From NCBI GenBank assembly GCA_003527145.1, contig DPSW01000181.1, positions 1 to 5,454 on the forward strand: 5,454 nucleotides of DNA. The letters run 5' to 3'. This document shows, in pieces, positions 1 to 5,409 of the stretch. This DNA is from Clostridiaceae bacterium. Lineage in GTDB: Bacteria; Bacillota; Clostridia; Lutisporales; Lutisporaceae. How positions within the stretch are numbered: position 1 is the stretch's first letter; each line of letters opens with the position of its first letter. A model generated the notes under the pieces. That model did no database searches, had not been told where the DNA came from, and saw only the letters and a list, made by a program, of their open reading frames with translations. A program made the translations under genes and the position numbers.

Positions 1-350
1 AGCTGATCATATGACATATTGATCGGAATATTTATTATTGGAAAATTGTTTTTATCAGCATATTCCAGAACCCTTTGAGGTATTTCATCTATGTATCTGC
101 CCAATTTGATTCCCAGCGCCGATACCTTTTTATCAATAAGCATTTGCACAAGGCTGTCGGTTGTAATATCATTCTTCTTTAAAGAATATCCCATAGTAAT
201 AATCATGCTGTTTTCTTTTGCCCAAAAAGCACCGTCAGGCACTTCCATAATCTCAACTTTTTTAATTTCTTTATCAAGACCGTTTTTGCCTACGATAAGC
301 TTACAATTCCTGAAATCATCATTTAAATCAAATAGATCCTTGACTATCAT
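1..350 (-). CDS. PucR-family transcriptional regulator, N-terminal part (runs off window)
   Basis: Reading leftward from an ATG at 350-348, the frame stays open to the window edge and gives 116 residues beginning MIVKDLFDLNDDF. The pattern matches the N-terminal PucR domain (PF07905): a short start helix, then GKNGLDKEIKKVEIMEVPDG (residues 21-40), a Trp shortly after (FWAKENSMIITMGY, 42-55), LVQMLIDKKVSALGIKLGRY (67-86) and NNFPIINIP (101-109). Family members are usually several hundred residues with a C-terminal helix-turn-helix that would lie outside the window, so DNA binding cannot be seen here. The start is supported by GAAAGGG eight bases upstream (359-365). PucR-type regulators often control nitrogen-compound catabolism such as purines or amino acids; the effector and targets here are unknown. 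It follows rho in the same direction but is separated by 373 bp with its own likely promoter, so it is probably a separate unit. Confidence 0.85.
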   Translation of the reverse strand, partial: MIVKDLFDLNDDFRNCKLIVGKNGLDKEIKKVEIMEVPDGAFWAKENSMIITMGYSLKKNDITTDSLVQMLIDKKVSALGIKLGRYIDEIPQRVLEYADKNNFPIINIPINMSYDQ

Positions 351-457
351 TTTCTAAACCCTTTCAAAACCTGTATTTGACAAATTGTTTTTTCACACAA
401 GGTTGATTTGTAGCAAAAGAGTTTCGCTATAACATAAATACAAAATTTATTTGTGCT

Positions 458-486
458 TTTATTTTAAAATATTGAATTGTTGTCAA
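458..486 (-). promoter_or_regulatory. Putative sigma-A-type promoter of the pucR-like gene
   Basis: On the minus strand a perfect -35 hexamer TTGACA (486-481) is followed after 17 bases by AATAAA (463-458), four of six matches to TATAAT. The stretch is very AT-rich. Transcription would start near 450 and leave a leader of about 100 bases before the ATG at 350. The -10 is weak, and an alternative TAAAAT sits too close (14-base spacer), so the exact hexamer is uncertain. Confidence 0.4.
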
Positions 487-492
487 AACAAT
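476..492. promoter_or_regulatory. 17-bp palindrome overlapping the putative -35: possible operator
   Basis: The plus strand reads attgttgtcaaaacaat, perfect 6-bp arms (ATTGTT and AACAAT) around a 5-base centre. It covers the TTGACA of the putative promoter, so a bound dimer could block or modulate polymerase. The binding protein is unknown; autoregulation by the adjacent PucR-like protein is a guess. In AT-rich DNA such a palindrome can arise by chance. Confidence 0.3.
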
Positions 493-501
493 ATGGGGTT
501 T

Positions 502-644
502 ATCATAACATAGTTTATAAAATTTCTTAAAACTTCAGCCTTTCAAGAGCTTTTTTAACCGCTGAAAGGCACGAAAAACTCACGAAAAAACACAAAAGGC
601 AATCAATCACTGCATTCAGAATGACAGGCTTCGATCATAACATA
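502..644. repeat. 11-bp direct repeat ATCATAACATA flanking about 121 bp
   Basis: ATCATAACATA occurs exactly at 502-512 and at 634-644. Between the copies lie the inverted repeat at 538-570, CACGAAAAA repeats at 570-588 and a TCATTCTGAATGCAGTGA-like block (minus strand, 608-625). The arrangement could be a target-site duplication around a small nonautonomous element. The repeat is AT-rich, and related ATAACATA strings occur at 430-437 and 5361-5368, so coincidence is possible. Confidence 0.25.
538..570. repeat. Inverted repeat with 8-bp arms (GCCTTTCA / TGAAAGGC)
   Basis: GCCTTTCA at 538-545 pairs perfectly with TGAAAGGC at 563-570 around a 17-base loop containing a T6 run. There is no clean T-tract directly after the stem on either strand, so it is not a convincing intrinsic terminator. 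Immediately to the right are two near-copies of CACGAAAAA, which suggests a degenerate dispersed repeat rather than a regulatory site. Confidence 0.35.
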
Positions 645-670
645 AAAACTGAGAAACCGTGATTTTCAGT
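644..670 (-). terminator. Putative intrinsic terminator downstream of rho
   Basis: On the minus strand ACTGA (670-666) and TCAGT (652-648) pair, extended inward by AAA/TTT past one bulged C, around a six-base loop. A run of Ts (647-644) follows at once. The hairpin begins 54 bases after the rho stop. The stem is AT-rich and bulged, so it would be only moderately stable, but its position and T-tract suit the end of the tal-glpX-rho unit. Confidence 0.4.
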
Positions 671-723
671 GCAATTAAATGTAATTCCGTGGTTTTCCTC
701 TTTCCAGACAAGTTATGCTTGCC

Positions 724-2196
724 TTACCTTATCAACTGCTTCCTTATGATCTCAACAAATTCATCATTTGTTTTTGTTCTTTGCATCAGAGTGATGATAG
801 AGTCTGTTGCTTCTGCATTATTGCCGCTGCTGAGCGTTCTCCTCATATTCAACACACCCTCATATTCTCTGGCAGTGAGAAGATCTTCTTCTCTTCTTGT
901 GCCTGACTTGTTCATATCTATAGCCGGGAATATTCTCTTCTCAGACAATCTCCTGTCAAGATGTATTTCCATATTTCCTGTACCTTTGAATTCTTCAAAT
1001 ATTACATCATCCATCCTGCTGCCGGTATCAACCAGAGCTGTTGCAAGTATGGTGAGGCTGCCGCCTTCCTCTATGTTTCTTGCTGCTCCGAAAAACTTCT
1101 TAGGCTTATAAAGCGCTCCCGGATCCAAACCACCGGACAATGTTCTGCCCGTGGGTGCAATAGTAAGGTTATATGCTCTGGCAAGCCTTGTTATGCTGTC
1201 CAATAGAACTACTACGTCCTTTTTCTGCTCCACCAGTCTTTTGGCTCGCTCTAAAACGATCTCAGCCACCTTACAGTGGTGATCAGGCATTTCATCAAAG
1301 GTGGAATAAATGACATCACCTTTGATAGACCTCTTCATATCTGTAACCTCTTCCGGTCTTTCATCTATCAGAAGCACAATCAATTCAATATTTGGATAAT
1401 TTGTAGTGATACTGTTGGCGATTTTTTTCAAAAGAATTGTCTTTCCTGCTTTAGGTGGGGAAACAATCATTCCTCTTTGACCCTTTCCAATAGGTGCCAA
1501 CAAATCGATCAGTCTTGTAGAAAGGTCGCTTGGCTCACATTCCATAGCTAACTTCTCTTTAGGGTATATGGGAGTCAAATCTTCAAAATCAGGCCTTCTT
1601 ATCACCGTTTCCGGGTTATCTCCATTAACTCCCTGCACATATAGCAGGGCCTGAAATTTCTCGCCTTCTTTGGCTGCTCTGGTTATACCAGTAACCCGAT
1701 CCCCTGTTCTCAGGTTAAATCTTCGTATTTGTGATGGTGAAATATATATATCTCTATCTCCTGACTGATAGTTGTCAGATCTTAAAAAGCCAAAGCCTTC
1801 GGTATGGACTTCCAATATTCCGTCTGCCCTTCCGCCTTTTTCTACATCCTTGGATTCGAAGAACTTTCTTTCCTCTTCGTTTAGAGGCCTATCTTCTTCC
1901 TGCAAGCTTTTTTCGGCTTCCTGGGATTTTTCTTCTTCCACCGGCTTGATTTTTTCACTTTCCTCAGCCATATTCTCAGTCGCTTCGGGCTTGCTCTCTG
2001 CTATTTCAGTCTGTTCCGGACCTTTCTCAGCTTTTTCCGCTGTTTTGGGTATATTATGTGCCACCCTTGCAGCTTCTATCATGTTCAATATTTCTTTTAC
2101 CAATTCTTCCTTCTTCAGCTTGTAATAGCTCTTTATTCCCATAGCTTTAGCCATTTCCCTGAGATCCGTTATGTTTTTTTTCATCAATTCCTCCAA
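724..2196 (-). CDS. rho: Transcription termination factor Rho
   Basis: Hexameric ATP-dependent RNA translocase/helicase that binds nascent RNA and releases RNA polymerase. From the TTG at 2196-2194 it is 490 residues. In that numbering: a Rho-N helical domain (about 5-45, [20 protein letters not shown]), an acidic Glu/Lys-rich linker (about 50-122), a cold-shock-type RNA-binding domain (about 125-195, [19 protein letters not shown]), then the RecA-like ATPase. The Walker A is PPKAGKT (247-253), the Walker B DVVVLLDS (327-334), and the RNA-contacting loops include [19 protein letters not shown] (353-371) and [13 protein letters not shown] (390-402). All catalytic motifs look intact. The frame is open upstream to an ATG at 2250 (508 residues), but that ATG has no ribosome binding site and overlaps the glpX stop, whereas the TTG has a perfect AAGGAGGTGA. 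The gene lies 46 bp after glpX, probably in one transcript. The linker makes it longer than the roughly 420-residue enteric Rho. Confidence 0.97.
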   Translation of the reverse strand: MEELMKKNITDLREMAKAMGIKSYYKLKKEELVKEILNMIEAARVAHNIPKTAEKAEKGPEQTEIAESKPEATENMAEESEKIKPVEEEKSQEAEKSLQEEDRPLNEEERKFFESKDVEKGGRADGILEVHTEGFGFLRSDNYQSGDRDIYISPSQIRRFNLRTGDRVTGITRAAKEGEKFQALLYVQGVNGDNPETVIRRPDFEDLTPIYPKEKLAMECEPSDLSTRLIDLLAPIGKGQRGMIVSPPKAGKTILLKKIANSITTNYPNIELIVLLIDERPEEVTDMKRSIKGDVIYSTFDEMPDHHCKVAEIVLERAKRLVEQKKDVVVLLDSITRLARAYNLTIAPTGRTLSGGLDPGALYKPKKFFGAARNIEEGGSLTILATALVDTGSRMDDVIFEEFKGTGNMEIHLDRRLSEKRIFPAIDMNKSGTRREEDLLTAREYEGVLNMRRTLSSGNNAEATDSIITLMQRTKTNDEFVEIIRKQLIR

Positions 2197-2200
2197 CTCG

Positions 2201-2210
2201 TCACCTCCTT
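2201..2210 (-). promoter_or_regulatory. Ribosome binding site that fixes the rho start
   Basis: The minus strand reads AAGGAGGTGA, fully complementary to the typical Firmicute 16S rRNA 3' end. The GGAGG core (2208-2204) is seven bases before the TTG at 2196. The site lies inside the longer frame from the ATG at 2250, where it would encode Lys-Gly-Gly-Asp, which argues that those 18 residues are not translated. Confidence 0.85.
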
Positions 2211-2242
2211 TATTTGCGGCATTAGAAGCTTCTAATCTTTGA

Positions 2243-3223
2243 TTAAGCATATTTAATATACTGAGGCTTTTTTGAAAGATTGTGGGTAGCCTCTACAAAC
2301 CTTATAGTACCGGTTTTCAGCCTCATTACAACTGAATCGGTAACAGCGATATTGTTTTCCAAATATAAAACGCCCTTGAGCAGCTCTCCATCAGATATTC
2401 CCGTTGCGGCAAAGAACACATCGTCACCCTTTACCAGATCATCAAGGTGAAGGACTTTGTCGACATCACAGATCCCCATGGCCTTGCATCTTTGCCTTTC
2501 CTCTTCATTCATAGGATAAAGCCTGCCCTGGAATTCACCGCCCATGCACTTCAGCGCTGCTGCAGCTATTACGCCTTCAGGCGCGCCGCCGATGCCCATC
2601 AGGACATCTACACCGGTTTTGTCGAAGCAGGTAGCTATGGCTGCTGCTACGTCCCCATCTCTGAAAAGCTTAATACGGCTGCCAACTTTTCTTATCTCCT
2701 TAACCAGGCCTTCATGTCTTTCCCTGTCCAGCATGGTAACAGTGACTTCTTTGATATCTTTATTTAATGCTTTAGCAACATTTCTCAGGTTCTCTTCAAC
2801 GGACGCGTTTATGTTTATCGAGCCTCTCGCCTTTGGCCCTACTGCGATCTTGTCCATATACATATCGGGAGCATGCAGCAAGCATCCCCTCTCTGCAATG
2901 GCTATGACAGATATGGCGTTGGGAAGGCCTTTTGCCACTGAGTTTGTACCATCCAATGGATCAACAGCTATATCTACCTTTACAGCCTCAGAACCTCTTC
3001 TTCCCAGCTCTTCTCCTATGTAAAGCATTGGAGCTTCATCCATCTCACCTTCTCCAATAACTACCACACCATCGATATTGAGTGTATCGAACATTTTTCT
3101 CATCCCATCTACTGCAGCTTGATCAGCGGCATTTTTGTCGCCTCTGCCCATCCAGCGGGCGCTGCCTAATGCTGCAATCTCAGTAACTCTGACCAGACCT
3201 AAAGCTAAATCTCTATCTATCAA
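2243..3223 (-). CDS. glpX: Class II fructose-1,6-bisphosphatase GlpX
   Basis: Hydrolyses fructose-1,6-bisphosphate to fructose-6-phosphate in gluconeogenesis; cytosolic and metal-dependent. The 326 residues match E. coli GlpX closely along their length: GRGDKNAAD (27-35, metal Asp34), [19 protein letters not shown] (54-72, metal Glu58), [11 protein letters not shown] (83-93, Asp88 and Asp91), a [13 protein letters not shown] segment, a C-terminal [13 protein letters not shown] and a terminal [11 protein letters not shown]. coli has DPIEGT where this protein has DPLDGT; Asp there is a known conservative variant in other GlpX proteins. The start is a TTG (3223-3221) with GGAGG eight bases upstream; no ATG in the N-terminal region fits better. 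It sits between tal and rho, as in B. subtilis (ywjI). The upstream 143-bp gap replaces the murA paralogue seen there. Confidence 0.96.
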   Translation of the reverse strand: MIDRDLALGLVRVTEIAALGSARWMGRGDKNAADQAAVDGMRKMFDTLNIDGVVVIGEGEMDEAPMLYIGEELGRRGSEAVKVDIAVDPLDGTNSVAKGLPNAISVIAIAERGCLLHAPDMYMDKIAVGPKARGSININASVEENLRNVAKALNKDIKEVTVTMLDRERHEGLVKEIRKVGSRIKLFRDGDVAAAIATCFDKTGVDVLMGIGGAPEGVIAAAALKCMGGEFQGRLYPMNEEERQRCKAMGICDVDKVLHLDDLVKGDDVFFAATGISDGELLKGVLYLENNIAVTDSVVMRLKTGTIRFVEATHNLSKKPQYIKYA

Positions 3224-3231
3224 CAGTGAAA

Positions 3232-3238
3232 CCTCCTT
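3232..3238 (-). promoter_or_regulatory. Ribosome binding site for the TTG start of glpX
   Basis: AAGGAGG on the minus strand, with the GGAGG core at 3236-3232, lies eight bases before the TTG at 3223. It follows a run of As that should leave the site unstructured. Together with the family alignment (the protein begins [15 protein letters not shown], as in other GlpX proteins) it settles the start. Confidence 0.8.
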
Positions 3239-3309
3239 TTTTTAATAATATTAAGATTCTTTCCTACAGCCATAATGCTGAGTAAAGAATTCATAGCAGA
3301 TTTAGTAAT

Positions 3310-3347
3310 AACCCCAAGGGTTACAGGGGGCACCGGCGCCGCTCCCT
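3310..3347. repeat. Two adjacent hairpins, GC-rich block in the tal-glpX gap
   Basis: Plus strand: AACCC (3310-3314) pairs with GGGTT (3318-3322), and AGGGGGC (3325-3331) pairs with GCTCCCT (3341-3347) with one G-T pair; the second loop includes the palindrome GGCGCC. The block is far richer in GC than the DNA around it. On the transcribed strand no T-tract follows, so it is not a standard terminator. It could be a dispersed palindromic repeat, an RNA-processing or stability element in the operon transcript, or a remnant of lost DNA between tal and glpX. Confidence 0.4.
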
Positions 3348-3366
3348 AATACATCACCATATTTAA

Positions 3367-4014
3367 TTATCGCTTGCTGAATTTATCCCAATCGGCTAAG
3401 AATTTGTTTATACCTATATCTGTGAGAGGATGCGAAATCATCTTCTTGATTACATCGAAAGGTACTGTGCTGATGTGAGCTCCTGCCAAAGCCGCTTCTG
3501 TGACATGCATCGGATGCCTTATGCTGGCAGCTATTATTTCACAATCCATATGATATATATCAAAAACCAAAGCAATATCCCGTATTATATCCATGCCGCT
3601 TTGCCCCACGTCATCCACTCTCCCTGCAAAGGGGCTTACATAGGAAGCTCCTGCCTTAGCAGCCAATAGGGCTTGATTTACAGAAAAAATCAGGGTGACA
3701 TTGGTTTTTATTCCCTTATCCCTAAGTATCTTTACAGCTTTTAAGCCTTCTTCACACATTGGTATTTTGATTACAATATTCTTGTGTATCTTTGAAAGTA
3801 CGATGGCTTCAGGAACCATTTCCTCTGCTTTCATGCTGATGACTTCAGCGCTTATAGGTCCATCCACAATTTCGGCTATTTCAGTCACTACCTGCTTGAA
3901 GTCTCTGCCTTCCTTTGCTATAAGGGAAGGATTTGTAGTTACACCGCATATTACACCCATTTCATTCGCTCTCTTGATTTCCTCAACATTAGCGGTATCA
4001 ATAAAAAGCTTCAT
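3367..4014 (-). CDS. tal: Transaldolase, TalC/FSA-type (small class)
   Basis: A 215-residue single TIM barrel of the transaldolase family (PF00923, small MipB/TalC type). Transaldolase moves a dihydroxyacetone unit from sedoheptulose-7-phosphate to glyceraldehyde-3-phosphate, giving fructose-6-phosphate and erythrose-4-phosphate. Visible: [14 protein letters not shown] (3-16, Asp6), [13 protein letters not shown] (24-36, Asn28), Glu57 in SAEV, the Schiff-base Lys83 in IVIKIP, and Phe129 in [10 protein letters not shown]. coli fructose-6-phosphate aldolase FsaA has Gln59 and Tyr131 at the last Glu and Phe positions; Glu plus Phe is the transaldolase pattern, so I call transaldolase rather than aldolase. 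ATG start with GGAGG eight bases upstream (4023-4027). It lies 86 bp after the cysteine-rich gene and 143 bp before glpX. The product fructose-6-phosphate is shared with GlpX. Confidence 0.94.
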   Translation of the reverse strand: MKLFIDTANVEEIKRANEMGVICGVTTNPSLIAKEGRDFKQVVTEIAEIVDGPISAEVISMKAEEMVPEAIVLSKIHKNIVIKIPMCEEGLKAVKILRDKGIKTNVTLIFSVNQALLAAKAGASYVSPFAGRVDDVGQSGMDIIRDIALVFDIYHMDCEIIAASIRHPMHVTEAALAGAHISTVPFDVIKKMISHPLTDIGINKFLADWDKFSKR

Positions 4015-4036
4015 TTAAATTACCTCCGAATTTAAT

Positions 4037-4068
4037 AGAACTCAGAATTCAGGATCTTGTGCCGCAAG
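4037..4068. repeat. Degenerate repeat-like sequence between the cysteine-rich gene and tal
   Basis: The plus strand has GAACTCA then GAATTCA (4038-4051), a 7-bp unit repeated with one change, followed by a small hairpin CTTG-TGCCG-CAAG (4056-4068). Runs of GAATTC-like 6-8-mers are common in short dispersed extragenic repeats of Clostridia, which is from general experience and not a search. It lies in the 86-bp gap, just past the early stop of the upstream gene. Confidence 0.25.
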
Positions 4069-4100
4069 TCTGGGGTCTTTTTTGGAAACATAGAAATGCC

Positions 4101-4478
4101 CTAGCTGCTGCTCAATAACTCGATAAGCTCTTGCATATCCTTCTTTCGCTTTGCCGTCAAGCTCCTGATAAGGGCTCGGCCGCCTATAAAGGCTATATCG
4201 CAGGAGCTGGACGGGCAATTTAATATCTTTACCTTTTCCCAAGGCATCGACTTCCATGTAAATACAAAAGAATGCTCCTTGTCACATATAAGGCAAGGGA
4301 TATAAACATGGAAGGTTTTGGAGTCATGGCTCTTTACTGTCATTAGCACTTCTCCGCATTCGCATTTTATACAGCTTCCTCCCGCATTTTTCATTTCAAA
4401 AAAGCTCATATCACCCAGGAAAAATCTACCGCATTTTCTGCACCTCAAAGAAGCGCTGATGTTTGTATCAAATACCAT
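4101..4478 (-). CDS. Cysteine-rich CxxC protein, probable zinc-binding, possibly C-terminally truncated
   Basis: Function unknown. The 125 residues hold nine Cys: LRCRKCGRF (Cys13, 16), CIKCEC (36, 39, 41), IPCLICDKEHSF (62, 65, with His69) and LNCPSSSC (88, 93). The spacing suggests two or more zinc ribbons in a soluble cytosolic protein with no signal peptide or membrane segment. From memory it resembles a clostridial family of uncharacterised CxxC proteins, about 200 residues, that begin the same way (a CxxCG ribbon, then CxCG, then IPCxxCxxxH) and continue past the point where this one ends into a second half with further CxCG motifs. Here the frame stops at ELIELLSSS with no such half downstream, so the gene may be truncated or a short variant. 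The start is ATG 4478 with GGAAGGGGGG seven bases upstream. It begins 52 bp after kce in the same direction. A 71-codon frame overlapping its 3' half is judged a shadow. Confidence 0.75.
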   Translation of the reverse strand: MVFDTNISASLRCRKCGRFFLGDMSFFEMKNAGGSCIKCECGEVLMTVKSHDSKTFHVYIPCLICDKEHSFVFTWKSMPWEKVKILNCPSSSCDIAFIGGRALIRSLTAKRKKDMQELIELLSSS

Positions 4479-4530
4479 TCCATATCCCCCCTTCCTTATA
4501 ATTTCTACATCAAATCCAGATATCCTTCTG

Positions 4531-5346
4531 CTATTTTACTAATCCCAAAATCTGCCTTGCTTCATCAGGCCCAGCCACTTCTCTGCCGCATTCCTTGGCA
4601 ATTCTCGCAATCCTTGCTACCAGTTGAGCATTGGACTCGGCTACTACGCCTTTGGTGTAAAATATATTATCCTCAAAACCTACTCTTACATGTCCTCCCA
4701 TGACAATCGCCATGACTGCCAAAGAAAGCTCAAATCTTCCTATGCCTGCCACAGTCCATGTGCTGCCCTGGGGAATGCTGTTGGCCAGGTACATGAGATC
4801 TCTGGGTTCTCCCATGATGGCCCCCGGAACTCCCATGACAAAGTCGAAATGTATAGGCGTTTTCAAAAGTCCCTTTTTTACCATTCTAAGAGCATTGTCT
4901 ATCATTCCTCTTTCGAATATCTCTATCTCAGGCTTTACACCGTTTTCCATCATCACCTTTGCAAAACTTTCCATGTATTCTTGGGTATTCATAAATACAT
5001 CCGGACCGAAGTTGCAGGTGCCGGCTGTCAAGGATGCCATCTCCGGCTTTAAAAGCGCAGGCTGTATTCTTTCCTCAGCAGTATGCCATACAGCGCCGCC
5101 AGTGGACGGTTGAAATATGATATTGCATTTGGCCGCAATCTTTTCTTTGATTTCTCTGTAGACCTCTATATCCTGAGTCGGGGTTCCGTCAGGCTTCCTC
5201 GCATGTACATGCACTAGAGAAGCCCCTGCTTGGTAAGCCTCATAAGCAGCTTCTGCAATCTCATCGGGTGTGATAGGCAAATTAGGCTGTTGCTCTCTGG
5301 TAACCTCAGCTCCCGTTAAAGCAGCTGTTATTATTAGTTTATCCAT
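4531..5346 (-). CDS. kce: 3-keto-5-aminohexanoate cleavage enzyme (BKACE / DUF849 family)
   Basis: Converts 3-keto-5-aminohexanoate plus acetyl-CoA to 3-aminobutyryl-CoA and acetoacetate in lysine fermentation; a zinc-dependent TIM barrel in the cytosol. The 271 residues are collinear with the Kce of Cloacimonas acidaminovorans as I recall it: ITAALTGAEVTREQQPNLPI (6-25, Glu14), LVHVHARKPDG (44-54, metal ligands His46 and His48), PSTGGA (80-85), LKPEMASLTAGTCNFG (99-114), VAGIGRFE (199-206), GGHVRVGFEDNIFY (217-230, Arg221, metal Glu225, Asp226) and GVVAESNAQLVARIARIAKE (233-252). All expected metal and catalytic positions are present. The family also contains enzymes for other beta-keto acids, but the near-identity of the C-terminal motifs to Kce favours this substrate. 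ATG start with GGAGG eight bases upstream (5355-5359). The other lysine-fermentation genes (kamA, kamDE, kdd, kal) are not in the window and could lie beyond 5454. Confidence 0.92.
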   Translation of the reverse strand: MDKLIITAALTGAEVTREQQPNLPITPDEIAEAAYEAYQAGASLVHVHARKPDGTPTQDIEVYREIKEKIAAKCNIIFQPSTGGAVWHTAEERIQPALLKPEMASLTAGTCNFGPDVFMNTQEYMESFAKVMMENGVKPEIEIFERGMIDNALRMVKKGLLKTPIHFDFVMGVPGAIMGEPRDLMYLANSIPQGSTWTVAGIGRFELSLAVMAIVMGGHVRVGFEDNIFYTKGVVAESNAQLVARIARIAKECGREVAGPDEARQILGLVK

Positions 5347-5381
5347 TTATTCTACCTCCTATAACATAAAAAGTCGAATGT

Positions 5382-5409
5382 ATTATAGACTATTTCCTTT
5401 GCTTGTCTT
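5382..5409 (-). promoter_or_regulatory. Putative promoter of kce
   Basis: On the minus strand a perfect -10 TATAAT (5387-5382) is preceded after 16 bases by AAGACA (5409-5404), four of six matches to TTGACA. Transcription would begin near 5375, leaving a leader of about 29 bases that carries the GGAGG site. If the upstream frame is a real gene, this promoter lies in the gap just after its stop. Confidence 0.5.

Larger units (their letters stand above)
351..723. other. 373-bp intergenic region between rho and the pucR-like gene
   Basis: No credible gene lies here; open frames on either strand are short, lack a ribosome binding site and resemble nothing I recognise. Reading along the minus strand it holds a likely rho terminator (644-670), repeat-like sequence (about 538-640), a promoter with an overlapping palindrome (458-492) and a leader of about 100 bases ending in the GAAAGGG ribosome binding site of the pucR-like gene. 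rpmE (ribosomal protein L31), which follows rho in B. subtilis, is absent. Confidence 0.7.

Noticed and set aside
91..357. Plus-strand 88-codon frame near the left edge
   Set aside because: The opposite strand encodes a recognisable PucR N-terminal domain with a good ribosome binding site; this frame is its shadow.
538..570. Inverted repeat considered as an intrinsic terminator of rho
   Set aside because: The loop is long (17 bases) and no T-tract follows the stem directly on the minus strand; the hairpin at 648-670 is closer to rho and is followed by Ts.
659..1206. Plus-strand frames (659-1111, 715-906, 961-1206) opposite the rho 3' end
   Set aside because: They are antisense to conserved rho coding sequence, have no ribosome binding sites, and their Ser/Leu/Phe-rich products are typical antisense translations.
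3220..3345. Minus-strand 41-codon open frame just upstream of glpX, including a 24-codon ATG frame (from 3294) whose TGA overlaps the glpX TTG
   Set aside because: No ribosome binding site precedes the ATG, the frame runs through the GC-rich hairpin and the glpX ribosome binding site, and the peptide resembles nothing I know. The TGA/TTG overlap is probably chance.
3224..3366. Riboswitch or T-box leader ahead of glpX
   Set aside because: The gap is only 143 bp, shows no T-box or other riboswitch core sequence that I recognise, and has no terminator/antiterminator pair before the ribosome binding site.
4042..4257. 71-codon minus-strand frame overlapping the 3' half of the cysteine-rich gene
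   Set aside because: It starts inside that gene with no suitable ribosome binding site and lacks recognisable motifs. The overlapping frame has the conserved Cys pattern, so this one is a shadow.
4624..5113. Long plus-strand frames (4624-5052 and 4700-5113) opposite kce
   Set aside because: Both are antisense to a fully conserved enzyme gene and mirror its codon usage. No promoter or ribosome binding site supports them.
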